Positions 28,700-37,521 of a stretch of 64,000 nt of DNA are shown piece by piece. The DNA comes from Arthrobacter sp. B6 (GTDB taxonomy: Bacteria > Actinomycetota > Actinomycetes > Actinomycetales > Micrococcaceae), in NCBI RefSeq assembly GCF_001663775.1, contig NZ_KV467169.1, positions 945,206 to 1,009,205 on the forward strand, written 5' to 3'. Position numbers and translations under genes: made by a program. Within the stretch, counting starts at the first letter, position 1. Every line of letters starts with the position of its first letter. The notes under the pieces are model-generated. The model did not search any database, was not told the DNA's origin, and saw only the letters and a list, made by a program, of their open reading frames with translations.

Positions 28700-29125
28700 T
28701 CAGTTCCCCAGCAGGTGAAGGATCTCCGTGCGGGCGAACATCTGCGCCGCAGCCCGGGCCGACGGCGTGCCGGCGTCGGGGTCGGCACCGGCGTCCAGCA
28801 GCACGCGGGCAACGTCCGTGTAGCCCTTGAACGCCGCTCCGGCCAGCGGCGTCTGGCCCCGGTCGTTGGCAGTGTCAGCCTCGGCACCGTGCTCCAGAAT
28901 AAGCTTCACCGTCTCCGCGTGGCCGTGGTATGCGGCAAGCATCAGCAACGAATCCCCGGCAGCGTTGGTCATGGTGGCAGGAGCCCCGGCGCCGAGGTAG
29001 CCGCGCAGAAGCCCGGTGTCACCTTCCCTGGCGGCCTGGAACAGCTTGTGGGCCAGCGCCACGGTTTCATCGTCAGGCGCTGGTGAGCCGGATGCTGCCG
29101 GGCCGGGTGCGGTGTTTTCTGTCAT
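28700..29125 (-). CDS. ankyrin-repeat protein
   Basis: This 141-residue protein consists of about three ankyrin repeats: residues 24-53, 54-87 (GDSLLMLAAYHGHAETVKLI) and 88-120 (GQTPLAGAAFKGYTDVARVL). Such repeats mediate protein binding; no catalytic domain is present. The start overlaps the upstream ygfZ-like stop by one base (TGATG), so it is translated as the last gene of the 31835-28700 operon. Confidence 0.88.
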   Translation of the reverse strand: MTENTAPGPAASGSPAPDDETVALAHKLFQAAREGDTGLLRGYLGAGAPATMTNAAGDSLLMLAAYHGHAETVKLILEHGAEADTANDRGQTPLAGAAFKGYTDVARVLLDAGADPDAGTPSARAAAQMFARTEILHLLGN

Positions 29126-30207
29126 CAGCGGGTCCCCCTCAGGAATCCTGTCGGGCGCCCCACTACCTGGCCGGCGTCGGGGGCGACAATCACTTCCTGG
29201 GCGGCCGGGTAAGGTTCCTCGCCGTCCAGCACAGTCAGTATTTCATCAGGTGCAACGGAGCGCTTAATGACGGCCAGCGCCACCGGGCCCATTTCGTAGT
29301 GCTGTGCCACGGAGGTTACCGTGCCGATCTTCCGCTCGCCGAGGAGGACCTGGCTGCCCGGTGCCGGCATGGTGTGCTGGGATCCGTCCAGCTGGAGGAA
29401 AACCAGGCGCCGCGGTGGATGGCCCAGGTTGTGCACCCTGGCAATGGTCTCCTGGCCCTTGTAGCAGCCTTTGGACAGGTGCACCGCAGTGCGAAGGAGG
29501 TCCAGTTCGTGCGGAATGGTCTTGTCGTCGGTTTCGGCGCCCAGCCGGGGACGCCAGGCAGCAACGCGGAGGGCTTCGGCTGCCAGCACACCGGCGAGCG
29601 GCCGGTCCTTCACCGTCTGTTCCAGTTCGGCGGCCGGTACCAGGTACTCGAACCATGGCCGTTCCAGCCCGGGGTGCCCATCTTCGGGAACCACTGCGTA
29701 GGAGTAGCCGCCGGCGCCGACATGGGGCCAAGGATCCTGCCAGGCCAGCAGGCCGGACCATTCCGGTACTTCCTTGGTGGACCCGAGCACTGCCCATTCT
29801 GAGGAGACGTCGTTGATTTCGACCCTCAGCATGAACTTCATCCTGTTTAGCCATTCAGCCAGCGGACCGGCCTCGGCGGCCTCCACGATGAGCCAGGTGG
29901 TCCCGCCGTCGTCCACCACCCGGGCGTCAAACTCGATCCGGCCCTGGATGCTCAGCAGGAGCAGTTCGCTTGATTCCCGCGGCTGCAGGCCGGTGACCTG
30001 CTGGGACGACAAGGTGTTCAGCCACGTCAGCCGGTCCGGGCCACTGACGGTCACCACGCCGCGGTGGGAGAGGTCGACGACGGCGGTGCCGGCCGCGAGG
30101 GCGCGCTGCTCACGCAGGGGCTCACCGTAGTGGGCTGCGACGCCGGCGTCCGCGCCGGCGCCCTCGACGGCACCAGGGCGCGACAGCAGTGGGCTGGGAG
30201 TAGTCAT
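29125..30207 (-). CDS. YgfZ/GcvT-family folate-binding protein
   Basis: This 360-residue protein is a homologue of YgfZ, a tetrahydrofolate-binding protein that helps maintain Fe-S enzymes. The diagnostic motif KGCYKGQE lies near residue 245, and the N-terminal part carries the GcvT-like fold (GVVTVSGPDRLTWLNTL). I chose ATG 30207 (MTTPSP), with AAAGGACG upstream; an in-frame extension of 23 residues is possible but lacks a signal. It is coupled to the downstream ankyrin gene. Confidence 0.9.
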   Translation of the reverse strand: MTTPSPLLSRPGAVEGAGADAGVAAHYGEPLREQRALAAGTAVVDLSHRGVVTVSGPDRLTWLNTLSSQQVTGLQPRESSELLLLSIQGRIEFDARVVDDGGTTWLIVEAAEAGPLAEWLNRMKFMLRVEINDVSSEWAVLGSTKEVPEWSGLLAWQDPWPHVGAGGYSYAVVPEDGHPGLERPWFEYLVPAAELEQTVKDRPLAGVLAAEALRVAAWRPRLGAETDDKTIPHELDLLRTAVHLSKGCYKGQETIARVHNLGHPPRRLVFLQLDGSQHTMPAPGSQVLLGERKIGTVTSVAQHYEMGPVALAVIKRSVAPDEILTVLDGEEPYPAAQEVIVAPDAGQVVGRPTGFLRGTR

Positions 30208-30284
30208 ACTGGGGCAACGTCCTTTGGTCGGTGTGTATTCCGGTCCCGACAGTCCGGATGATGCGGGTGCTGACACCGTGTTTT

Positions 30285-30899
30285 TCAGGAAACCTTTTTC
30301 AGGAAGGCGGAGGCATGGGCCTCAAGACCCTTGCCTGGCTGCGTCGTGCCGCCAGTGGCGACGTCCCAACGCCAGAGCAGGTTGCCGTCCACGAGTCCGA
30401 AGATCCGGGTGGCCGCGCTGTAGTCCTTGGAATGGCTGCCGCGCATCACCATGTCCGTGGTGAGTTGGATCTGCGGTCCCTTGATCTGCCCGTAGTAAAG
30501 CTCGGAGATACCGCCAGGGTGCGCGATGGAAACGGAGATGTCGAACCCGCCATCCTTGTTGCGCAGGGCCTCCACCTCGTCAGCGCTCTTGAGGGCCGGA
30601 ACTATGTCCGCCGGAACGAGGCCCGGGCCGCCGTCGGCATCGAGCTGTTTACGCTCCAGCGCCCAAAAGCCGGTCTCAACGGTCAGCGGCCGCAGGCGCG
30701 TGCCGTCGTCGGCCGTCAGCCAGCTCTCCGCGCGGTATTGCAGGTACGGCAGCCCGTTGTGCGTGAAGGACACGTGCTGGAAGAAGTGCTCCGAGTCCTC
30801 GTCGCCGCTGCCGAGCCGGCCGCTGCCTTCCCACTCACCAATGAGCCAGGAAAGCGGAACGAGTTCGGGGGTCAGATCTGTCGGAATCTCTATCGGCAC
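30285..30899 (-). CDS. FABP-like / nitrobindin heme-binding protein
   Basis: This 204-residue protein belongs to the DUF1794/nitrobindin beta-barrel family. The hallmark GxWxGxG appears as GEWEGSG (residues 21-27), and a histidine near the C-terminus (LEAHASAFLKKV) is the likely heme ligand. Nitrobindins bind ferric heme and can isomerise peroxynitrite; the exact role here is not shown. GAGGTAA lies 6 nt before its GTG start. It belongs to the minus-strand operon with the small peptide and ygfZ genes. Confidence 0.88.
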   Translation of the reverse strand: MPIEIPTDLTPELVPLSWLIGEWEGSGRLGSGDEDSEHFFQHVSFTHNGLPYLQYRAESWLTADDGTRLRPLTVETGFWALERKQLDADGGPGLVPADIVPALKSADEVEALRNKDGGFDISVSIAHPGGISELYYGQIKGPQIQLTTDMVMRGSHSKDYSAATRIFGLVDGNLLWRWDVATGGTTQPGKGLEAHASAFLKKVS

Positions 30900-30938
30900 A
30901 GCAATTACCTCGGGAAACGGCTAGCTAGGCGGAAAGTC

Positions 30939-31052
30939 TACTTCTGGCCCTTGAAGAGCCGGTAGACGACAAATCCTGCGAACCAGGCCATCGCGAGGCT
31001 GGCGATGCCGAGCAGGACAAGGAAGAAGATTTCAAATGCAAGTACGGACATG
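30939..31052 (-). CDS. 37-residue single-pass membrane peptide
   Basis: This short gene encodes MSVLAFEIFFLVLLG..., ending VVYRLFKGQK. It has one long hydrophobic helix (about residues 3-31) and a basic C-terminus (R-K-K) that would face the cytoplasm. AGGATGG lies 5-11 nt before the ATG. It sits 15 nt after the upstream membrane-protein stop and 39 nt before the nitrobindin-like gene, all co-directional. The function is unknown. Confidence 0.78.
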
Positions 31053-31067
31053 ATGCCATCCTAACGC

Positions 31068-31835
31068 TTAGTAGATGAGTAGTTTGTCTATGAAGTACGC
31101 CAGCGAACCCACTGCTGAGACGGGTGCAAGACCCATACTAAGAGCCGCCGGAAGATTTAGTGGAGCGCCCCGGAGTGTGACGAGCCGGCGGAAGCTGACC
31201 AGCACGGCCCCCACCACTACGCCGAAAATTGCGGCCGGCAAGACGGCGATGTCAGAAAAGACCAGGCCCGCAAGCGGTCCGGCAAGCCCTGCCATGACAA
31301 TGCCGAGCGGCGCCACGATGCTGTCAGGCCAGCGGATGAGTCCTGCCAGCAGGGCCACCGCAGCGCTGATGGCGGCGACCAGCATCATTTCCCTGACGCC
31401 GTTGAAACGGGCCCCGGCAATCCAGCCCGCGCCCAGGCAGGACAGCAGCACGCCGGAGCAACACCCCAGCGTCGATTCGAGCCGCTGGGCCTGGCCGGTG
31501 CCGCGGATGAGCTGCACCACAAACACCGCCATCATGCCCAGCGCCATGAATGCCGGCGTCCAGTTCAGGAAGCCCGGGGCCGGGACCAGTCCGGCCGCAA
31601 GCGCCGATCCGACACCGGGCAGTGCAATGACAGCCGCCAGGGTCTTCTTCGCCGGAATGCGGAGGAAGTGGGGCCAGCCGATGCCCACCGCCAGCGCCAC
31701 GGCCACGGCGACGGCGATCAAAGCCTCCGGGGACGTGTACACGCCGGCAATGATGGCAACCAGTCCGGCCACCCCGAAGGCGCCGATGGTCCACGAGGCC
31801 AGTGACCGGGCAGGGGCCTGCAGATCCGCGCTCAT
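31068..31835 (-). CDS. multi-pass membrane protein of unknown function
   Basis: This 255-residue protein has about seven or eight hydrophobic segments spread over the whole length, for example around residues 15-35, 37-55, 65-85, 92-108, 145-165 and 195-215. There is no motif I can tie to a known transporter family. I chose ATG 31835 (MSADLQAP); in-frame codons upstream give an arginine-rich non-coding-like stretch. It is the first gene of the minus-strand operon continuing to the ankyrin gene. Confidence 0.75.
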   Translation of the reverse strand: MSADLQAPARSLASWTIGAFGVAGLVAIIAGVYTSPEALIAVAVAVALAVGIGWPHFLRIPAKKTLAAVIALPGVGSALAAGLVPAPGFLNWTPAFMALGMMAVFVVQLIRGTGQAQRLESTLGCCSGVLLSCLGAGWIAGARFNGVREMMLVAAISAAVALLAGLIRWPDSIVAPLGIVMAGLAGPLAGLVFSDIAVLPAAIFGVVVGAVLVSFRRLVTLRGAPLNLPAALSMGLAPVSAVGSLAYFIDKLLIY

Positions 31836-32180
31836 GCGGGACCTGGCCCTGACGTGCGCGGCTTCAACTCTGCACCCAATTCGCGGCATCCCATTCTGGC
31901 TGGTGACCGGAAGGCGGTTCAGCCCCCGGCAGGGCACAGTGCCCTGTGGTTCAATCCTGCCCTATATGACCGGGATGTGTCGCAAAACGGAAATGTCAAC
32001 GGTTGCGATCAGTGTCTGTAGCAGGGCCGTTGGGTATACTCAAAGCTCAGCTACGCTTCCTGCTACGGTTGCCGGCCGGATAGTTCCATCGACGGCCCAG
32101 ACCGCAGCAGTGAGACAGTACCGGCCGGTGAAAACCCGGTTCAGTCGCCCAAAGATGCGCGGACGGCCCTTGGAGGAATA
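31836..32180 (+). promoter_or_regulatory. divergent region and structured glnR leader
   Basis: This is 345 nt without a gene. The glnR-proximal part has a good -10 (TATACT, 32035-32040), predicting a start near 32047 and a leader of about 134 nt. Two self-complementary CCGGCCGG octamers (32072-32079 and 32121-32128) can pair with each other across about 41 nt. The leader ends with the strong ribosome binding site GGAGGAATA. No known riboswitch is recognised. The part left of 32000 shows nothing notable. Confidence 0.5.
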
Positions 32181-32879
32181 ATGTCGCACATCCTGTTATT
32201 GACGAACAGCACCGGCTCATCGGTAGACATCCTGCCTGCCCTTGAACTGCTGAACCACCGCGTGCACATCCTCGCCGCCGAACCCACCGCACTGCTCGAA
32301 ACCGATCCCTGCGACATTGTGCTGCTCGACGCCCGCAAGGATCTGGTGGGCGCCCGTTCCCTGACCCAGCTCCTGAAGGCCACGGGCCTGAGCGCACCGC
32401 TCGTCCTGATCCTGACCGAGGGCGGCATGGCCGCGGTTTCCTCGGCCTGGGCCGTTGACGACATCGTGCTGGATTCAGCCGGGCCTGCCGAGGTGGAGGC
32501 CCGCATCAGGCTGTCCGTGGCACGCGCCGTTCCGGACACCGACGACGCCCCTTCCGAAATCCGGGCCGCCGGCGTCGTCATCGATGAGGCGAGCTACACG
32601 GCCCGCGTCAACGGCGCCCCGCTGAACCTGACCTTCAAGGAGTTCGAACTCCTGAAGTACCTTGCCCAGCACCCGGGACGCGTATTCACCCGCCAGCAGC
32701 TGCTGACCGAGGTCTGGGGCTATGACTACTACGGCGGCACACGCACCGTTGACGTCCACGTCCGGCGCCTTCGCGCCAAGCTTGGCGCGGACCACGAAAA
32801 CCTGATCAGCACCGTGCGGAACGTGGGTTACCGGCTCACCCTGGTGCGGCAGCAGGAAGACGAGCTCACGGAAGCCTGA
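32181..32879 (+). CDS. glnR: orphan OmpR-family nitrogen regulator GlnR
   Basis: This 232-residue regulator matches actinobacterial GlnR, which controls glutamine synthetase, ammonium transport and nitrate assimilation. Its receiver domain lacks the N-terminal acidic pair (it reads LLLTNST) but keeps Asp50 in VLLDARKDL, the known atypical pattern of this phosphorylation-independent orphan. The winged-helix domain is highly conserved (LTFKEFELLKYLAQHPGRVF, WGYDYYGGTRTVDVHVRRLR). No kinase adjoins. The following mshD gene reproduces the glnR-mshD order of mycobacteria. Confidence 0.92.
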   Translation: MSHILLLTNSTGSSVDILPALELLNHRVHILAAEPTALLETDPCDIVLLDARKDLVGARSLTQLLKATGLSAPLVLILTEGGMAAVSSAWAVDDIVLDSAGPAEVEARIRLSVARAVPDTDDAPSEIRAAGVVIDEASYTARVNGAPLNLTFKEFELLKYLAQHPGRVFTRQQLLTEVWGYDYYGGTRTVDVHVRRLRAKLGADHENLISTVRNVGYRLTLVRQQEDELTEA

Positions 32880-32899
32880 GCCTGAAAACACTTCAACAC

Positions 32900-32930
32900 A
32901 ACAGCCCCGGACCACTGGTCCGGGGCTGTT
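32900..32930 (+). terminator. intrinsic terminator of glnR
   Basis: A perfect 15-bp stem (AACAGCCCCGGACCA and its complement) with a one-base centre lies 20 nt after the glnR stop. Some central pairs must open to form the loop. TTATTCGTTG follows. Confidence 0.8.
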
Positions 32931-33088
32931 ATTCGTTGTGGAGGACATACGGGTCGAACGTATCGAGGCCACCCCACTGGTGGATCCCCCTCGCATCCGG
33001 CGTTGTGTGTTGCTCGCGCCCGATCGGATATCGACTATACGGTCCAGCCACGCACCTATCAAATCGGCACAGCCCCGCCCCGGGCGTA

Positions 33089-33094
33089 TAGCCT
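33089..33094 (+). promoter_or_regulatory. -10 box TAGCCT of leaderless mshD
   Basis: TAGCCT lies 6 nt before the mshD ATG at 33101. No Shine-Dalgarno sequence is present, so a leaderless transcript is predicted. Confidence 0.55.
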
Positions 33095-33100
33095 AGCTTC

Positions 33101-34072
33101 ATGACCCCAGCACATCCGGAGAAATGGCCCGTCCTCATTGTCAGGGGCGGTGTGGATGACCAGTTGCTGAAGGACTTCAGGGGACTCCTGTCCGCTGCGG
33201 AGGAATCCGACGGGAATCCCTCGCTCTCGGAGCAGACGGTAGTCACACTCCGCGCGGGGGATTCATCGGATCACTCCCTCCTGAGCCTGGCACTCTATGC
33301 TCCGGATGAGGATTCGGATCCCATGTCGGGACAGGACCTGGCCGGCTTCGCGGTAGTGGTTGAAGAGTCCGACGGCGACGGGGTGCTGGAGATCGCTGTC
33401 CATCCGAGTTACCGGAACCAGGGGGTGGCCGACCGCCTGGTGGGTGCCCTGAAAACGGCACGTGGCCTGGACGGCCTGAAGGCCTGGTCCCATGGCAACC
33501 ACGAGGCCGCCGCGGATCTTGCCGCCCGGTACGGCTTTGGCCCGGTCCGGGAGTTGTGGAAGATGCGGCTGGCGACTGCCTCCTCGGACCTTCCCGACGC
33601 CGGGCTCCCGGACGGCGTTTCGCTGCGGGCTTTTGTGCCGGGCCAGGACGAGGACGCCTGGCTGGCGGCGAACCGTGAGGCCTTCGCCCACCACCCTGAG
33701 CAGGGCGGGATGACCCGCTCCGACCTGGAGGCCAGAATGGCCGAAGACTGGTTTGACCCGGCAGGTTTCCTGCTGGCGGTGGACGGGTCCGGCCGGCTGC
33801 TGGGTTATCACTGGACCAAGGTCCACCCCCGGCACGGTGGCCACCCGGCGATCGGTGAGGTCTACGTCGTCGGCGTCTCCCCCACGGCGCAGGGAATGGG
33901 CCTCGGCAAAGCGCTGACGGTCGCCGGCATCCGCCATCTCCAGAACCTGGGCCTCCACGCAGTCATGCTTTATGTCGACGCCGACAACGCCCCGGCAGTA
34001 CGGCTGTACCAAAGCCTCGGCTTTACGCGGTGGGACATGGATGTGATGTACGGGCCGGTCACGCCGGGTTAG
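33101..34072 (+). CDS. mshD: mycothiol synthase
   Basis: This 323-residue enzyme acetylates Cys-GlcN-Ins in the last step of mycothiol synthesis, mycothiol being the low-molecular-weight thiol of actinobacteria. It has two GNAT domains: an N-terminal one (about 75-150, HPSYRNQGVADRLVGALK, AWSHGNHEAAADLA) and the catalytic C-terminal one (about 165-320, NREAFAHHPEQGGMT, GMGLGKALTVAGIRHL). These strings are characteristic of MshD. It follows glnR, as in mycobacteria, but has its own terminator-separated promoter. Confidence 0.93.
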   Translation: MTPAHPEKWPVLIVRGGVDDQLLKDFRGLLSAAEESDGNPSLSEQTVVTLRAGDSSDHSLLSLALYAPDEDSDPMSGQDLAGFAVVVEESDGDGVLEIAVHPSYRNQGVADRLVGALKTARGLDGLKAWSHGNHEAAADLAARYGFGPVRELWKMRLATASSDLPDAGLPDGVSLRAFVPGQDEDAWLAANREAFAHHPEQGGMTRSDLEARMAEDWFDPAGFLLAVDGSGRLLGYHWTKVHPRHGGHPAIGEVYVVGVSPTAQGMGLGKALTVAGIRHLQNLGLHAVMLYVDADNAPAVRLYQSLGFTRWDMDVMYGPVTPG

Positions 34073-34202
34073 TCCAATCGACTGACGCACGGCTTCCGCC
34101 GCCTGAAACCTAGGGGTCTGCGCCGCTGAATGATTGTAAGGTTGAAACAGAACCGCGCCGGCCGTGAAAGCCAGCATTCAGCGCCAGGTAAGAGGAGAAC
34201 CC

Positions 34203-36452
34203 ATGAAACCGGAACCCGCCGGAACAGTCACGTCCGAAGGCTCCGCACTGCCTGTTCGGGCCCGTTTTGGTTCTTCGGAAGTTCCTGCGTCGCGCGCCAC
34301 GCAGGACCGGATCGACATCCCCGAGTTCGCTCCCAACCTTGAGCCTGACGGCGATATCCGGCCGGACCGGTTCCTGGACCGCGAGCTGAGCTGGCTGTCC
34401 TTCAACTCCCGCGTGCTGGAACTTGCCGAGGACCCCACGCTCCACCTGCTGGAGCGGGTCAGCTTCCTGTCCATCTTCGCCTCCAACCTGGACGAGTTCT
34501 TTATGGTCCGCGTGGCCGGACTGAAGCGGCGCATCGCCACGGGGCTGGCTGTGCCCTCCCCCGCCGGCCTCAGCCCGGTGGAAGTCCTGGAAAAAATCGG
34601 CGAGGAAGCCCACCGGCTCCAGCAGCGCCACGCCCAGGTCTTCGCGGAGCAGATCCGCCCGGCGCTGGCGTACGAGCACATCCACGTTATGCACTGGGAC
34701 GAACTGGACGACGCCGCGAAGCAGCAGCTCAGCGCCATGTTCGCCGAGAAGGTCTTCCCCATCCTGACGCCGCTGGCCGTGGACCCTGCGCACCCCTTCC
34801 CTTACATTTCCGGGCTGTCACTGAACCTGGCTGTGGTGGTGCGCAACCCCGTCAGCGACAAGGAGCTCTTCGCCCGCGTCAAGGTCCCTGACCAGCTTCC
34901 CAGGCTGATCTCCATCGACGGACCGCGTGCCGGCGCCGTTGCGGGCAGGGTCGCCCGGTTCATCGCCCTCGAAGAAGTCATTGCGGTGCACCTGGACAAG
35001 CTCTTCGCCGGGATGGAAGTCCTGGAACACCACATCTTCCGCGTCACCCGGAATGAGGACGTGGAAGTGGAGGAGGACGACGCCGAGAACCTCCTGCAGG
35101 CGCTGGAGAAGGAACTGCTGCGCCGCCGGTTTGGCCCGCCCGTCCGCCTTGAGGTCACCAACGACATCAATCCGAACATCCGTGCCCTGCTGATCCGCGA
35201 GCTCGGCGTGGAAGAGTCCGAGGTGTACTCCGTCCCTGCGCCGCTGGACCTCCGTGGCCTGTCCGTGATTGCTGGCATCGACCGGGCGGACCTGCACTAC
35301 CCCAAGCATGTGCCGCACACCTCCCGGTACCTCAACGAGTCCGAGACGTCCAAGGCAGCCAATGTTTTCGCCGCCATGCGCCGCCGGGACATCCTGCTCC
35401 ACCACCCCTACGACTCCTTCTCCACGTCGGTCCAGGCCTTCCTGGAACAGGCGGCCGCGGACCCGAAGGTCCAGGCCATCAAGCAGACCCTGTACCGCAC
35501 TTCGGGCGATTCGCCCATCGTGGATGCCCTGATCGATGCCGCCGAAGCCGGCAAGCAGGTCCTGGCCCTGGTGGAGATCAAGGCCCGGTTCGATGAGCAG
35601 GCGAACATCTCCTGGGCACGGAAGCTGGAGCAGGCTGGTGTGCACGTGGTTTACGGCATCGTGGGCCTTAAGACCCACTGCAAGCTTTCACTGGTGGTCC
35701 GGCAGGAGGTGGACGGGCTTCGCCGCTATTGCCACATCGGCACCGGAAACTACCACCCGCGGACCGCCCGCTACTACGAGGACCTCGGCCTGCTGACCGC
35801 GAACGACCAAGTGGGTGAGGACCTATCCAAGCTGTTCAACCAGCTCTCCGGATACGCGCCCAAGTCCACGTTCAAGCGTTTGCTCGTGGCTCCCAGGTCA
35901 GTCCGCTCCGGGCTCATTGACCGCATCGAGACGGAAATCCGCAACGCCCGCGCAGGCCTGTCCGCCCGCGTCCAGATCAAGGTCAACTCGATGGTGGACG
36001 AGGCGATCATCGATTCCCTGTACCGTGCGTCGCAGGCGGGCGTGAAAGTGGACGTCATAGTCCGCGGCATCTGCTCGCTGCGTCCCGGCGTGCCGGGCCT
36101 GAGCGAGAACATCACAGTGCGTTCCGTGCTGGGACGGTTCCTGGAACACTCCCGCGTGTTCGCCTTCGCGAACGGTGGGGACCCGGTGGTTTACATCGGC
36201 TCCGCCGACATGATGCACCGCAACCTGGACCGCAGGGTCGAGGCACTGGTGCAGCTTGCCAGCCCCGATGACATCACCTACGTCCTGGACCTGCTGCGCC
36301 GCTACATGGACCCGGAGACGGCGAGCTGGCACCTGGACAACCAGGGCGACTGGAGCCGGCACCACATCGCCGACGACGGCACGCACCTCGACGACGTCCA
36401 GTCCTGGCTGCTTGCATCGAGGCCGCGCCAGCGCTCCTTGAGCCGCCGGTAG
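34203..36452 (+). CDS. ppk: polyphosphate kinase 1
   Basis: This 749-residue enzyme makes inorganic polyphosphate reversibly from ATP. The N-domain signature RFLDRELSWLSFNSRVLELA is at about residues 53-72, and the autophosphorylated histidine lies in KTHCKLSLVV near residue 491, followed by HIGTGNYHPRTARYYEDLGL. Length exceeds the 690-residue norm because of about 50 N-terminal residues. I chose ATG 34203, which has AGAGGAGA 5 nt upstream. It lies 7 nt before the mutT1-type gene, a pairing also seen in mycobacteria. Confidence 0.95.
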   Translation: MKPEPAGTVTSEGSALPVRARFGSSEVPASRATQDRIDIPEFAPNLEPDGDIRPDRFLDRELSWLSFNSRVLELAEDPTLHLLERVSFLSIFASNLDEFFMVRVAGLKRRIATGLAVPSPAGLSPVEVLEKIGEEAHRLQQRHAQVFAEQIRPALAYEHIHVMHWDELDDAAKQQLSAMFAEKVFPILTPLAVDPAHPFPYISGLSLNLAVVVRNPVSDKELFARVKVPDQLPRLISIDGPRAGAVAGRVARFIALEEVIAVHLDKLFAGMEVLEHHIFRVTRNEDVEVEEDDAENLLQALEKELLRRRFGPPVRLEVTNDINPNIRALLIRELGVEESEVYSVPAPLDLRGLSVIAGIDRADLHYPKHVPHTSRYLNESETSKAANVFAAMRRRDILLHHPYDSFSTSVQAFLEQAAADPKVQAIKQTLYRTSGDSPIVDALIDAAEAGKQVLALVEIKARFDEQANISWARKLEQAGVHVVYGIVGLKTHCKLSLVVRQEVDGLRRYCHIGTGNYHPRTARYYEDLGLLTANDQVGEDLSKLFNQLSGYAPKSTFKRLLVAPRSVRSGLIDRIETEIRNARAGLSARVQIKVNSMVDEAIIDSLYRASQAGVKVDVIVRGICSLRPGVPGLSENITVRSVLGRFLEHSRVFAFANGGDPVVYIGSADMMHRNLDRRVEALVQLASPDDITYVLDLLRRYMDPETASWHLDNQGDWSRHHIADDGTHLDDVQSWLLASRPRQRSLSRR

Positions 36453-36459
36453 GGCAGCG

Positions 36460-37431
36460 GTGTTGGCAAGCGATACACCGGTAGCAGACCAGACAGACCA
36501 TCCCGGTGAGCCGGTGGCGGTCACCGCTGCCGGGGCACTGCCCTGGCGGATAAACAAGGACCGGCTGGAGGTCCTGCTGATCCACCGGCCACGGTACGAC
36601 GACTGGTCCTGGCCCAAGGGAAAGATTGACGCCGGCGAGACCATTCCCGAGTGTGCCGTCCGCGAGATCCAGGAGGAGATCGGGCTCACCGCCCAGCTTG
36701 GCATCCCGCTTCCGCCGATCCACTATCACGTGGCGTCAGGCCTGAAAGTGGTCCATTACTGGGCAGTCCAGGTGAACGGTGCAACCCTGCGGCCGGACGG
36801 CAAGGAGGTTGACAGCGTGATGTGGTGCGCCCCGGAAAAGGCTGCCGAGCTGCTGTCCAACCCGTCCGACGTCGCCCCCCTCGAATACCTCCGGGAGGCA
36901 CACGAGCGCCACGAACTGGCCACGTGGCCGCTGATTGTGGTGCGGCACGCCAAAGCCAAGCCGCGCTCATCCTGGACCAAGGCCGAAGGAGAGCGGCCCC
37001 TGGCCGCCACCGGGATCAGGCAGGCCCAGGCGGTAGGGCGCCTGCTGCAGGTCTGGAAGCCGCAAAAGGTGGTCAGCAGTCCGTGGCTTCGCTGTGTTGC
37101 CACCATCGCGCCCTATGCCAAGGCCACAGACGCAAAAATCAAGCTGGCGGACGCCCTGACGGAACACCGCCACGCCCGGAACCCGAAGAAAACCGCTGCC
37201 GTGGTGTCCGCCCTGATGGACAAACAGCGCGGGGTTGCCGTCTGCACGCACCGGCCCGCACTGCCCACCGTCCTGGACCAGCTGGGCAAGACCATGCCAT
37301 CCCGGCTGCGCGGACTCCTGCCGACGTCCGATCCCTACCTGGCGCCGGGAGAGATCCTGGTATTCCACGTCGCCCACCGCAGCAAGCAGCGGATCGTCGC
37401 CGTGGAACAGTTCAAACCGTTTGACGACTAG
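36460..37431 (+). CDS. MutT1-like Nudix hydrolase with histidine-phosphatase domain
   Basis: This 323-residue protein joins an N-terminal Nudix domain to a C-terminal histidine phosphatase domain, the architecture of mycobacterial MutT1, which cleans 8-oxo-dGTP/GTP and diadenosine polyphosphates. The Nudix box occupies residues 54-76 (G54, E60, the REIQEE core). The phosphohistidine is His163 in VVRHAKAK. The start is GTG 36460; TTG 36463, three bases later, fits the AGGGCAG ribosome binding site at least as well. It follows ppk after 7 nt and is likely cotranscribed with it. Confidence 0.9.
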   Translation: MLASDTPVADQTDHPGEPVAVTAAGALPWRINKDRLEVLLIHRPRYDDWSWPKGKIDAGETIPECAVREIQEEIGLTAQLGIPLPPIHYHVASGLKVVHYWAVQVNGATLRPDGKEVDSVMWCAPEKAAELLSNPSDVAPLEYLREAHERHELATWPLIVVRHAKAKPRSSWTKAEGERPLAATGIRQAQAVGRLLQVWKPQKVVSSPWLRCVATIAPYAKATDAKIKLADALTEHRHARNPKKTAAVVSALMDKQRGVAVCTHRPALPTVLDQLGKTMPSRLRGLLPTSDPYLAPGEILVFHVAHRSKQRIVAVEQFKPFDD

Positions 37432-37461
37432 GACTTAACACCGGCCCAGGCGTGCCGCGCA

Positions 37462-37497
37462 TTGACCCCGGAGGCTTTGTATCAAATACTTGATACA
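37462..37497 (+). promoter_or_regulatory. promoter with overlapping GntR-type operator
   Basis: TTGACC (37462-37467), a 17-nt spacer and AATACT (37485-37490) form a promoter. A perfect inverted repeat, TGTATCAA-ATAC-TTGATACA (37478-37497), covers the -10 and start region. It probably binds the GntR regulator encoded at the end of the operon (39156), giving autorepression. This also argues that the first gene starts at 37522 and not upstream of the operator. Confidence 0.7.
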
Positions 37498-37521
37498 TTG
37501 ACGCACCGTCTGGGGGATAGA

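Noticed and set aside
37462..37521. Upstream start (37462) for the 545-residue membrane protein
   Set aside because: It would place the promoter and the GntR operator inside the coding region.
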